Assembly (NCBI GenBank): GCA_943735955.1
Contig: OX030955.1
Span: forward strand, 16,053,068 to 16,117,067
Origin: Piscicola geometra
Lineage: Eukaryota > Annelida > Clitellata > Hirudinida > Piscicolidae
Direction of reading: 5' to 3'
DNA: 64,000 bases
Shown: positions 49,915 to 61,400 of the stretch, one piece after another
Layout of the letters: each line of letters opens with the position of its first letter
Numbering within the stretch: the first letter of the stretch is position 1
Translations under genes and position numbers: made by a program
Notes under the pieces: model-generated
The model's database searches: none
Seen by the model: the letters and a program-made list of their open reading frames with translations, nothing else
Told to the model about the DNA's origin: nothing

Positions 49915-50560
49915 CAGCATCCCCACTATCATCAACTCCATCGAAGTGCAGGTTTCATAGTGTTTTGTAGGTGGAGTGGGTGATTGACTGCATTTGCCTT
50001 CTGCAATGGTTAATTTTTGTCTTCATTTACTTCTTTGCAACTCATTTATTTCAATATTATTTATTTCAGTTTAGTTGGGCTTAGCTTCAGATTCACAAAT
50101 TCAAATGTTTTAAATTGTGACAACAATTGTAAAAACTGCTACAATTTGATTTCTTGAACTGATGCCTCGATCTTTCAGGCATGGCTGTATCCTTTTATTT
50201 GATATAACTTGCCTGTTTGCCATGTTGTGAGTGCCATTTTTAGAAATTTTTTATGTTTATATGTTTCATTTCAATATTCTTTCACATCCCAGCTCATTGA
50301 GGGATGGCTCTACATGGTGCATTGTATTGTATAGCATGTGAATGGATGTGGTGGTATGTTGAGGGCTATAGGGTGGCGAGGTCTGTGTGTGCTGGGGCTG
50401 GAAGGTCTGTAATGGGGGGGATGGATTGGAGAGGTACGTTTTCTGGGTGTTTGTCGATGTGCTGAAGTGGCTGAAGCTCAAGATCGGCATGTATTGGAGT
50501 TGGAAGGGTTAGTGCATGAAGGGAATGGTTAGGCTGTGCATTAGGGCGTTGTGAAAACGT
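49915..50560. other. Intergenic DNA, no clear features
   Basis: A minus-strand Pro/Thr/Ser-rich open frame lies at 50,266-50,490 (74 codons, opening MPILSFSHFST). It shows no domain, and the plus strand is G/T-rich low complexity there. Confidence 0.3.
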
Positions 50561-50561
50561 A

Positions 50562-50758
50562 TAAAAATGTGCATCTCTTTATCAGATTTTTTGTTCTTTT
50601 TGTTTTTGGCAAAAATTCTCATTATTTTGGCAACTTTTAATGGCTATTGATTTATCTAGATTCTAAAATCAATCAATAGTCAATATAAGTTCCCAAAATA
50701 ATCAGAATTGTTGCTAAAATCAAAAAGACAGAAAATCTGATAAAGAGATGCACATTTC
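50562..50758. mobile_element. About 200-bp MITE with long inverted repeats
   Basis: atgtgcatctctttatcaga at the left pairs with tctgataaagagatgcacat at the right, and pairing continues about 75 bp inward (ggcaaaaattctcattattt / ataatcagaattgttgctaa). No coding content. Confidence 0.8.
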
Positions 50759-50789
50759 ACAATTTAGTCATTACTTAATCCCTCTTTGC

Positions 50790-51290
50790 AGTATTCTATT
50801 TGCAACTGCTTTCGAGAACGAAGATAAATTAACTGCATTATCATCGGGAACTCTAGAGGGATGTACTGCCGTAGGGATGAGCGGCTTTGAAGGCAACAAT
50901 CTGTTCATCCACAGACAACATTTGACGTTGTTGGAGTTTTGACAGAAGTGCATCAATTAGTGGTTGCTTTTTAAAAGAAGATTTCGAGTTGCCATGGCTG
51001 GATCAGGCATGTTGGTGTTGTCATTGAATGTATCTTTGATTTATGAAGAGCCAATCGTCATGTGACATGAGTTTTGCAATTTTTTCCACACCTGTTGTTC
51101 GTGACGAATACATCTTACTCTGTGGTGAGAACATGACCAACGTGAAGATGAAAACGCCTAAGTTGAGTGCCTTTAAAAGATCTTTTTGCAAAGCGAATCG
51201 GTTGATCTGCGTGACATGATTTTCACGAAAATGTGCATTAAAAAAATATTTGAAATAGTCTTTACCGCATCGTTGCCACTTGCTTCTCCA
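50790..51290 (-). pseudogene. piggyBac-type transposase relic
   Basis: The minus strand reads GVEKIAKLMSHDDWLFI, then after frameshifts FNDNTNMPDP and LSVDEQIVAFKGRSSLRQYI. The segment LS.DEQ..FKGRSSL.QY is diagnostic of the piggyBac DDE domain, including the first catalytic Asp. It is broken by at least two frameshifts and truncated at the MITE (50,562-50,758). Confidence 0.75.
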
Positions 51291-53019
51291 TTGTCGCTCT
51301 CAAATTGATGGAGTGATATTCTTCTGAGCACTTCTTTCCATTATATATGGTACAGTGTACCATTATTATATTTGTATTTAGCTTGAATATTTCACTGGTT
51401 CAAATTTTTTGTAATTATACGCAAGTAGTTCGGAACCTTCTTTAGTGCCTTCTGACTGTCTATTCCTTGTTTACTTTTACCTGATCATTATGACGAAATG
51501 TAAAAAATTGTTTCATTTTCACAAAAAAACTATTTTACTGTTGCGTGGAAGCAAAGATTGTGCTTGATAAATTCATTTTTCTTTTACTTCAGACATAAGC
51601 GATTAGATAATAACACTTAGAAGCTAGAAGCAAAAATGTTCAAGACCAAGATGTATTTAGGAGAATCATATTTAGAAGAAGAACGCACTGAAATCAAGAA
51701 CTGCGCCTTATAATGAATTATGTAACACACTTTTGGTCCTTCCAAATGACTTCGTTAAGCATGAACTTTGCTTCCATGACAACAGCACAAAGAAAATTTT
51801 TTTTGGGTGAAAATAGAACAATTTGCTTCATTTGTTTCATTATGATCAGACACAAACATTTATTGCACAAGGACCAGACAAACACAGTCGGAAACCACTC
51901 AAAAAGGTTCGCAATGACTTTAATTTAGTTTGGCAGTCAATTTTCAAAAGGACAAATCAACTTGTTGTTGGCGTCCTTCAGTCTAGGTAGACAATGGACT
52001 TTTGGCGCCGGAGAGAACTTTTTGGTGCTGGTTGTTTTCTTGAGGCTGGTTTTTAAACTCATCGCAAGCCTTGAAAAACCTGTCGAGTAGTTTTATCAGA
52101 CTTATACTGTTCCACGCGTGCTTCTATAGACTCGCGACCACGTGAAGCAGCGCTCCATTTGTGACATTGAACCCCTCTTTAAGCCTGTTAGAGTTGTTGT
52201 AACTTGCCATCTTTTTACTTAACTAAAAAGACTAAAACGTTCAAAAATTAGTTTTATTCAAACTTCAAACGGAATATGTGCCAACTAGTTTCGATTATAG
52301 AAAAGCTTCTTCAGGGCTTGAAAAATAATAATATTTCTAAGGAATGCCCTCATTTATATATAGGCAAGTAAGTAATGTGTCTAGGTAATGATAGCGATCA
52401 AATGCGTATTAATTAATCGATGTAGGAAGCGATCATAAATGCATTAAAGGTGCACTGGAAAACAATTTAAACTACTTAAAATGCACGCATGCCCTCAAAG
52501 AAAAGTCTGTTCGGATGACCAACTCCTCTCTGTTAACTTGGTGCAAGTATATTTTGGAAGAATTCTCTGAGTCTTTGTCGATCAAGTATTCTTTGCATGA
52601 AGCGCCACTGCTCCGCAAACAAGAAAGTCTTGAAGTCTCATCCTCGTTTTAAAATAAAGTTTTTTATATAATTTACAATCATTAATTGATCTTATTGGGT
52701 CTATTAAAATAGTTCTTACATGATGCCCTTCAGTTTGATATTTAAGTTTATTATATTAAAAAGTCCATGATTTGTTTGTAAGGAAGGTCTTTCAACATAA
52801 AGGTGCGAGTATGAGATCGTCTGCTCTGCTATTTCTCTCATTGTCGCTTGGTCGCTTGTTGATGCTTCAGTTCGGGGTGGAGATGGGGCGCGTCTGGTGG
52901 TGGTTTTCGTGGGATTGTGTGGGGGCGGTATTGTGATGAGATGGAAGATCTGGGTGGCATGTAGGGGAGGTAAGTACATCTGTTCTTAATGTTGTTGATG
53001 TTCTTTTTTAAATTTCTAT
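51291..53019. other. Low-feature DNA with weak coding traces
   Basis: The + strand at 51,713-51,928 is open (71 codons). The minus strand at about 51,995-52,090 has a short open stretch after ctcgacag (FKACDEFKNQPQENNQHQK) ending in TAG. The minus strand at 52,716-52,979 is Pro/Thr-rich. None could be assigned to a family or joined convincingly. Confidence 0.25.
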
Positions 53020-53021
53020 TC

Positions 53022-53223
53022 GATGAACTTTCGCCTAAAAATCACAAAGTTTAATTTACTTTTACTGGATCCATAAGAAATCTCGCGTGCTCAAGTCAGT
53101 TTATATTTCCCATGAATACACACTGTTCTTTGTGTGAAATAGAAACTGACTTGCGCGCCTGATGTTTTTATGGATCTGGTAAAATTAAACTCATTTTTGT
53201 GATTTGTAGACAAAAGTTCATTA
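53022..53223. mobile_element. About 200-bp inverted-repeat MITE
   Basis: atgaactttcgcctaaaaat at 53,022 pairs imperfectly with gtagacaaaagttcat ending 53,223. Further inward, ttttactggatccataag pairs with tttatggatctggtaaaa and caagtcagttt with aaactgacttg. Confidence 0.75.
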
Positions 53224-53613
53224 AGGATCGATACAGCGAAGAAGTTTTTTCCCTACTTCACCGCATCCTTCTCGACCTCTTTCATGTATTTTCTCACATT
53301 TTCGAAACAATTTTTCTCACGCAGAACTCACTTGCCTTGTCATTCTTCTCGATTAACTTGAACTTCTGGAAAAATTTTCGTTATTTTTTTGAATTGTTCA
53401 AATAAAATTTGAAAGAGTTCTTTTCAAATGTTTACATAGCTACTGCTAATAATAATAATATTATTATTATTATTAATAGTGTTTTTATTAATACTGTGAT
53501 TGCCAACATTTGAGCGCACAATTTGAATCAAAGATTAACGATTAAAAAAGATTAACAATTCATTTAGGAAAGTTAAACTTTCGCTTCAAATAATACAATT
53601 TTTATACAAATAT

Positions 53614-54691
53614 TAGAGACCGACCGAAATTCGGTTCGGTTTCGGCGTCGAAATTGCCAATTTTCTTAGTTTCGGCAATTTTTCGGTTTTGGCCGAATCT
53701 AATTTTAACATTTCGGCAATTTTTCGGTTTCGGCCAAAAATAATTATGTAATTTCGGCTCAATTTCGGTTTCGGCCGAAAATAATTTTGTAATTTTGGCT
53801 CAATTTCGGTTTCGGTCAAAATGGATCTCATATTTACCGAAAAACCGAAATTTTTATTTATTTATGTAGTTTATCTGATATATCTGTATCCTCAATCGAA
53901 CTATTAAGTTCGGATTCGATTCTCTATTAGATATTTATTAGTTATCGTGGTTGATTGATTTATGGGTGTCATCAGACTAATTATTCGAATAACATATAAA
54001 AGCATCTGGAACAACAATCATGTATTTGAAATTTAAGTAAATTGGGATACGTTCAATGATGATATTTAACAAAACTTTTTTTAAGCAAATTCTATTTTTC
54101 AAAACATTTGTTTAAAAAAATGTTATTGTCAATAGTAAGTATCTGTATATCCTCAATCGAACTCGAATTATTAAGTTTGGGTTCGATTCTCATCTCTATT
54201 AGATATCTATTAGATAACGTGGTTAATTGATTTTTGGGTGACATAAGACTAATTGTTCGAATAAAATATACAAGCATGTGGAATTCTAGATATCCATTCT
54301 TTGAAAAACACTATATATAAGTCGAAAGAACGAGAAGATTTGGCTTCGATTAATTAATTCAAAAATAAATTGTGAGAATGTCGTTGAATCCGATTTGGGA
54401 GTTTTTTACAAAAAGTCAGTCTTACCAAAGCAAAGCCTGTCAACAACAAAAAAATTTTTTGTTGAAAAACTTATTTTTTGGCTTAATATATACGCTTGTT
54501 TGGATTTACTTATTAAACTGGCATTGTCATCTTTAAATACTATTTTTTCATTTTTATTAAAAATTTCGGTTTCGGCCGAAAATTGATATTCAATTTCGGC
54601 TTAATTTCGGTTTCGGCCGAAAATGGGATTTTTATTTCGGCCTAATTTCGGTTTCGGTCGAAATAAAAATATCTGTTTCGGTCGGTCTCTA
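53614..54691 (+). mobile_element. Non-autonomous hAT family B, copy 3
   Basis: TAGAGACCGACCGAAATTCG to GTCGGTCTCTA with flanks acaaatat / aaaaatat (7 of 8 match). Same orientation and near-identical interior to 21,732-22,839. Confidence 0.85.
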
Positions 54692-54959
54692 AAAAATATA
54701 AATAAATAGACTACTAGAGAGTATTTGAAGCACATTTCGAGTAAGCAGCAGCTATAAGCAGGCCACTACACTAATATTCTATGCGTCGATACAAGATCTA
54801 TGAAGGCACCTGAGAGCAGGCCTCATGTTAGTTTTTTTTCTACTTCCAGCCTATTTTTATTTTTTTATGGTCTGTATTATTCACAGCCTGGCAGACGCAG
54901 GCCATGTTACAATGGTTCTGACAACCATGGTTCTTATGCGCCAGAGACGCCACTCCACA

Positions 54960-55337
54960 CGACGTACACAAAGTTTTCATCATCACCCATTTTTTCCAAT
55001 CTCCCTAATCTTTGGACTCACCATAACAACTTCAAATGTATTGTTGGAGATTTCGACATTGGCAATGGTGGCTTCATTAGACATTTCTATTGCATTTAAT
55101 ACTTATTTTAAGTACGGAGTATCGATGAAATAAAGATTTCCATACTTAGAAGATTGCTGAAAAATCATTGTTAAAGAATCCAATCCCAATAACTGTTATT
55201 CCCGTTTTTCCCGTTCCCGATTTGAATATTGATTCCCGTCCCGAAAACCTATTCCTGGTTCCCGACTTTTCCCGTCCCGAAATTAATTTTCATTCCCGTT
55301 CCCGCGGGAGTCCCGCAGGTACCCGGTCCGACCTCTA
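54960..55337 (-). mobile_element. hAT family A, truncated copy (one end only)
   Basis: Ends ...GGTCCGACCTCTA at 55,337, preceded by inverted cccgttcccg-type repeats and sequence matching 38,600-38,800 in reverse. The other terminus is absent. Confidence 0.75.
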
Positions 55338-55339
55338 GT

Positions 55340-56297
55340 ACACATCTCTCAATGCATACGTCGCAAACACCGCATCAACGCAGCAGCGACATGTTGAAAC
55401 ACCTACCCAGCAGTGCACAACAACACCTGCTGACACTTTTCAACATCTGCTGGAATCGCAGCGAGTGCCCTCAGCAATGGCGGGATGCCATCATCATCCC
55501 GATCCTGAAACGTGGCAAAAACCCTGCTGATGTGTCAAGCTATCGTCCGATCAGTCTTACCTCAGTGGTAGGGAAGCTCTTGGAAAAGATGATAAAAGCA
55601 GGGCTGATGTGGTGGTTGGAGAAGAAGCAGATACTGAGCGACAACCAGTCGGGGTTCAGATCAGACAGAGACACAACGGAACAATGCCTACGTCTCACGC
55701 AAACAGTCAGTGATGGGTTCCAGGCAAAACCTTCGCAACGCACCATCCTCACCCAGTACGACTACAGCCGAGCCTTCGACACAGTGTGGAGAGAACGGCT
55801 GCTCAACAAAATGGTTGACATCGGCATCCCTCCTCGCTTCATTGCCTACATCAAAGGGTGGTTTGTCAACCGTCGAGCCAGAGCAAAGTACAATGGAACC
55901 ATCCGCAAGCCAAGAGTATTCAGGGCTGGACTACCTCAAGAAGCAGTATTGACGCCCATACTCTTCGTCATCTACATAAACGACCTCCTCGGCAGGTTTG
56001 TGGAAGATTCGACGGTGTGTGCCTTTGCTGACGACTTAGCAATTGCACGCACGGGTAACGACAAGCTGAAGATCCAGGCAGAACCCCAAATCGAAATCAA
56101 CAAAGTTCAAGGTTGGAGTTCTGTAAACCACCTCGCCCTAAACTACAACAAGTGCTCGAGCAGCTTTTTTTCAACAGCAGTCTCCGAACAAAATTGGCAA
56201 CCATCGCTCACCATCAACAACCTCCCACTCCCGTTTGAACCGAACCCTACATTCCTTGGAGTCAAGTATGACAGACTCTTGCACAGTGTTGTTGTTT
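55340..56297 (+). pseudogene. LINE reverse transcriptase fragment
   Basis: An open frame to 56,317 carries RT motifs in order: SYRPISLTSVVGKLLEKMI, ILTQYDYSRAFDTVWRE, RAGLPQEAVLTPILFVIYIN and FADDLAIART. The normal GLPQGSVLSP is GLPQEAVLTP, with the Gly-Ser of the motif replaced. Relatives are Jockey-type non-LTR elements with an RNase H domain. It starts abruptly at the hAT end (55,337) and lacks endonuclease and ORF1. Confidence 0.85.
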
Positions 56298-56915
56298 TAT
56301 TTCGTTGTGTTGTTTAGCAGTCTGGAGAGAATCATTTCAACCAGCTGCGCTGCCCTGCCAGGCTCTTGAGTCAGTTCTCTTGTGTTTCTGCCCAGTCCGT
56401 GTACTGCCCTGTTTGGTTCCAGGGCTGGGCAGTCTGTCCAGAGATGAGTTCTTGTTTCCTGGGTCGTCATGCAGAGTCTGCACATGTCCTCTTGGCTTAG
56501 ACCTATTCTACTCTGATCGCCGGGTAGTGCCCAGTACGGAACCTGCTCAGGTTGGTGCAAGCAAGTTTGGTGAGCTCCTTCTCAGTTTTCTTGAGCCTGC
56601 CTTTGTATATGCCATTCAGTCTGTCGTTACTAAAGTGGTGTTCTTGAGGTCTGTGGCTTGTGACTGCTTGGCAGATGCCGATTCTTGATAGGTCTTGGTT
56701 CAAGGGGGTTAGCTGTGACCTACTTCATGTAGCTGCTTCTGCATCAGCCTCATTTTTTCCGATCAGATACCAGTGGCTTGGCACCCAGATGAAGAGAACC
56801 TTTTTGTTCAGGTTGGTACACTGTGCAGTTAGCTCTGAAATTCGATGGGAGGAGAAAGGGTTGGATTCTATTAGCGAGAGAAGCGGCTTGCAATCGCACA
56901 CAATCTTTGCCATGC
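56298..56915 (-). pseudogene. LINE RNase H and 3' end, opposite orientation
   Basis: The minus strand at 56,725-56,913 reads IVCDCKPLLSLIES and VLFIWVPSHWYLIGKNEADA (the RNase H WVPSH..I.GNE.AD motif with an extra Lys). 56,560-56,300 has RIGLSQEDMCRLC, HLWTDCPAL and ILSRLLNN, the Cys-rich tail of such LINEs. Frameshifts separate the pieces. Its 3' end abuts the end of the RT fragment tail-to-tail at about 56,297. Confidence 0.75.
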
Positions 56916-56924
56916 TCCAGTTGT

Positions 56925-57040
56925 TGTTGTTGTTGTTGTGCTCATCTCCATCATTGTTGTTGTTGGTGTGCTCATCTCCATCATTGTTGTTGTTGATGTG
57001 CTCATCTCCATCGTCGTTGTTGTTGTCGTTGTGCTCAACA
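56925..57040. repeat. TTG-rich tandem repeat
   Basis: Three or four copies of a 42-bp unit (gtgctcatctccatcattgt plus gttgtt runs). Confidence 0.8.
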
Positions 57041-57359
57041 TTGTATCAGCATCATCACCAAGCCACCAACACGCACACCAACACTAACTCATGCAAGCGC
57101 TCAATGAACGAACGAATGACCTGGATTCTGATGATTGCCCGATTCAAGAGGCTGCTCGAGCAGGAGAGCGCTTGTCTGCACAGGAGCAGTCACTCCAGTG
57201 TATGTCTCGTCAGGCCGTCTGTTTGTCTGTCGCCTTCTTTGTGCTCTTCGTCGTTGCTTTAATTAGAGTATCACCATCATCGTCATCATCATCATCACCA
57301 TCATCATTATCATGATCATCATCACCATCATTATTATCTTTCTTCTCCAACACACACAG

Positions 57360-57470
57360 AAGAGGTTCAGCAGTATTGAGAGGGTGAGCACTGAGGGGAG
57401 GGCAGATGATGATGATGATGACGATGATGATGCCGTGGTCAAGGAAGCGCTAGCTGAATCGGTGAATGTG
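57360..57470 (+). CDS. Possible STAT-like upstream exon with poly-Asp expansion
   Basis: After an acceptor (caacacacacag) the + strand reads KRFSSIERVSTEGRAD, then Asp from a (GAT)n run, then AVVKEALAESV. The order resembles the STAT segment LKRIKR..RRGAESVTEEKF just before the conserved LPVVVI box. Evidence is weak, and the GAT expansion blurs it. Confidence 0.3.
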
Positions 57471-57743
57471 ATGATGGTGATGATGATGGTTCGGAGCTTT
57501 GAATGTACAGGAGAGGATTCATTTTGTGGTGCTCATCTGCATCGTTGTGAGCATCTCAGAACGGATGTCCGATCGCTCTCCGTGCTGTTTCATTGCATAA
57601 AAGCGTGCCTCAGACGCCCTTCAGACGCACCGTTCTTCAGCTATTTCTTCAGCTATTTCTCATTTCATTTGCAGCGTTTAACGTAATTTCTTTGAAGAGA
57701 TTAGTTCAAAAATGTAACTTTTGGTGTGATTTCAACCAATCAG

Positions 57744-57839
57744 GACACTCAGTTGCCCATCATCATCAGCACTACCGGCTCTGATGACGTCACAGCCAAG
57801 GCCATTTACTTGTGGCGGAGTGCTTTTGCTGAGGATGGG
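57744..57839 (+). CDS. STAT-family DNA-binding-domain exon, orphan
   Basis: A 96-nt exon between cag|GAC and GATGGG|GTGAGA encodes 32 residues beginning TQLPIIISTTGSDDVTAKAI and continuing YLWRSAFAEDG. STAT5/6 have the same series at the end of the DNA-binding domain (LPVVVIVHGSQ..NATATVLWDNAFAE). No following STAT linker or SH2 exon is found before the convergent gene at 58,485. This is thus either a stranded fragment or a gene whose rest has been displaced. Confidence 0.5.
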
Positions 57840-57934
57840 GTGAGATGGGTGTGGTGTCGTATTAGGTGGTGTTTAGTGTAGAAGGTGGTGTCTTTAAGGT
57901 TATGAAAAGGCTTTTTCATCTATCATTTCACTAA

Positions 57935-58105
57935 TGTAGTAGTAGTAGTAGTAGTAGTAGTAGTTGTAGTAGTAGCAGTTTTAATAGGGGTTGTAGTAGT
58001 GGTAGAAGTAGTAGTAGTATTAGTAGCAGTAGTAGTAGTGGTGTTGGTAGTAGTATTAGTAGCAGTAGTAGTAGTGGTGTTGGTAGTAGTATTAGTTTAT
58101 TTTGA
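57935..58105. repeat. (TAG)n-rich microsatellite
   Basis: agtagtagt runs with ggtgttggtagtagtattag blocks repeated twice. The 58,106-58,484 stretch after it shows nothing beyond AT-rich DNA, the likely 3' UTR/downstream DNA of the minus-strand gene. Confidence 0.85.
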
Positions 58106-58484
58106 AGGGTATCTGACATCACGTCACTTCTTCAAGGCACCAACCACAAGTTTCATACCAACAGCAAAGCATCATTGAAGAAGAATGGAAAATAGCATGA
58201 AAAAGTTTTATTTGGAATATTAATATTTTAATTAAATAAAAAATTTAATTGTTTATTTTAAAATGCAATACAATAACTCTATATGAGTGTGAAAACAGTT
58301 TGAAAAGTCGTCATAGATAGAAAACTTCTCCTTTTTTCTAATCAAAGCGAAAAGCTTAACAAACAAAATCAAGATGGAAGTTGTATTAGAATTATGATAA
58401 CGTCTTGATAACTAAATAAATCAATAGCAAGTTTAATCCCTTGTAAAAATAAATGAAACTGAATAGATGGACATTTGTAGTGTT

Positions 58485-61400
58485 TCATCCTGTGTGCACG
58501 GCACGCTTGTGTTTGAGTAAAGAGCTGTTGCGAGTAAAAGCTTTGCCACATAAAGAGCACTTGTAGGGTTTAACTCCAGTATGAGTGAGCTCATCTATTT
58601 TTAAAGAATCACTCTGAATGCAAGAAAACTCACACCTACTGCACTTGTAGGGTCTCTCTCCAGTGTGGATGAGTTCATGTATTTTTAAAGAACTACTCTG
58701 AATGCAAGAAAACTCACACCTACTGCACTTGTAGGGTTTAACTCCAGTATGAATGAGCTCATGTCTTTTTAAAGAACTACTCTGAATGCAAGAAAACTCA
58801 CACCTACTGCACTTGTAGGGTTTAACTCCAGTATGAGTGAGCTCATGTCTTTTTAAAGAATCACTCTGAATGCAAGAAAACTCACACCTACTGCACTTGT
58901 AGGGTTTAACTCCAGTATGAGTGAGCTCATGTCTTTTTAAACTTTCCTTCCGATCGCTCCCATAGGTGCAGACTCCACACTTGAACTTCTTTCCAGAATC
59001 GTCTTTAGAGTTGATTCTCTTCTCGGAGTCTCTCCTTTTGGAGACCATCTTTGTTTCCTTCTCGCAATCTATCTCGAAGTCAGTGATCTTGGAAAGATTT
59101 TCTTGTAGAGACGTAGTTGGCTTGGATTCTGTCGAAAAAGTGAATTAACATTATATGGTCCTTTTAAAACAATACAACTTGATAAATTTAAAAAAAGTAA
59201 GCATTATAAAAAACTTTTGGGTAAGTTATAGTAAAAACATTATAAGTTATTATATAAGAAAAAGTAAAACCATTAAAAATTGTTCCTATAAAAACAAATG
59301 TATCCCAAAGAAGCAGGGTGAAAAGAAGCAGCGAAAACGCCCAAAAACAATTACTCCTCCACAACTATCTCACCAAAAGAGGGGTCATGCGGGTGCCCGA
59401 AATCCTGGTTGTAGTCTGGCGAGTACCAAACCAGGAGTTCGCTGAACGGAGCGATGTCTCTCATTGCCCGGAAGTAAACCTTGTAGTCTTGCTGGAAAGC
59501 CTCCAGAATCTGGAGCTTGTCCGAGTCGATGGGATTGACGTAGCGCATCCAGTTCGAGCGGTTTGCGTCACGGCCGTCGATGCAGTGGTGGAACTTGTCG
59601 TTCACGTAAAGCTGCGCGGACCGACGGAACATTTCAAGATTGAAAGAAAATGATTTATGAAGAATTAAGAATTGTTAATGTTGGACAAAATGGAATAAAT
59701 ACATATTTATGAATTCTTATTTATTAATAAATAAAACTTTAAAAATTTATTTATTTAATTATTCGAACATGAAAGAACTCACATGACAGCAGTATCCGTT
59801 ATCATATGCATCTTCTCGGTCATACACGGTGATTCCCTGATAAGGTCCGAAAACAGTTCCCTCCTCCACCGACCTCAGTGTAAACACACCTACCCCTGCC
59901 TCAGCTAAGTCCGAACACTTCAATACGAGTCCGTCTGGGACGCTCTTTGCAGCCACATTATCGGGGATTTCCCAAGACATTTTCCGCTTCTTCATCTTGA
60001 GCGATAGATTCTTACTCGCTACCACCTCTTCATCTTCTTCTTCTTCACCATCATCGTCATCTTCATCTTCATTTTTTTTCGTCGCATCAAACTCATCATC
60101 ATCATCACCACCCTCATCACCGCCATCATCATCATCAGCATGTGCGGCACCTCCATTCTCACAAAAGTTCTTCTTCTTCCTCCTCCTCAAAGCGTAGACA
60201 GGCAAAGCCCTGATGGTCTTCTTCTTCTGACGTGGTGGTTATTTATAAATGAAATTTATTTTTTAGAATGGATATTATTATGGTGGTTTGAGTTGAGGTA
60301 TATGGTTTAGAAATTCATGTGAAGATTCTAACTTCAAATTTAAAAATAAGATTATTTAAACATTTAAAAAAATATATTAAAAATAAATTTCGCGATATAT
60401 TTATATAGAGACCGACCGAAATTCGGTTCGGTTTCGGTTTCGGCGCCGAAATTGTCAATTTTCTTAGTTTCGGCAGTTTTTCGGTTTCGGCCGAATCTAA
60501 TTTTACAATTTCGGCAATTTTTCGGTTTCGGCCAAAAATAAATTTTTAATTTCGGCTCAACTTCGGTTTCGGCCAAAATGGATCTCATATTTACCGAAAA
60601 ACCGAAATTTTTATTTATTTATGTAGTTTATCTTATATATTTTTATTCTCAATCGAACTATTAAGTTTGGGTTCGATTCTCATCTCTATTAGATATCCAT
60701 TAGTTATCGTGGTTGATTGATTTATGGGTGTTTGTAGACTAATTGTTCGAATAACATATACAAGCATCTGGAACAACAACCATTCTATTGAAATATAAGT
60801 TAATTAGCATACGTTTAATGATGATATTTAATAAAACTTTATAAAAAAATATTTTAAAAACATTTGTTTACAAAAATTTTCTTGTCAAAAGTATGTATCT
60901 GTATTAGAGGTCGGACTGGGTACCCGATCTGACCGGGTACCCACGGGACTCCCGCGGGAACGGGAATGAAAATTAATTTCGGGACGGGAAAAGTCGGGAA
61001 CCGGGAATAGGTTTTCGGGACGGGAACGGGAACGGGAATCAACATTCAAATCGGGAACGGGAAAAGACGGGAACGGGAATCAACTTTTAAATCGGGAACG
61101 GGAAAAACGGGAATAACAGTTATTGGGATTGGATTCTTTAACAATGATTTTTCAGCAAACTTCTAAGTATGGAAATCTTTATTTCATCGATACTCCGTAC
61201 TTAAAATAAGTATTAAATGCAATGGAAAAGTATAACGAAGCCACCATTGCCAATATCAAAACCTCCAACACTACATTTGAAGTTGTTATGATGAGTCCAA
61301 AGATAAGGGAGATTAGAACAAATGGGTGATGATGAAAACTTTTCAGATGAAATCAAAATGGTCAGTTATATTATTTTAATTTTATAAATTAATACTTTGA

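Noticed and set aside
59997..60197. Serine-rich + strand frame
   Set aside because: Antisense of the Asp/Glu-rich linker of the PRDM9-like exon.
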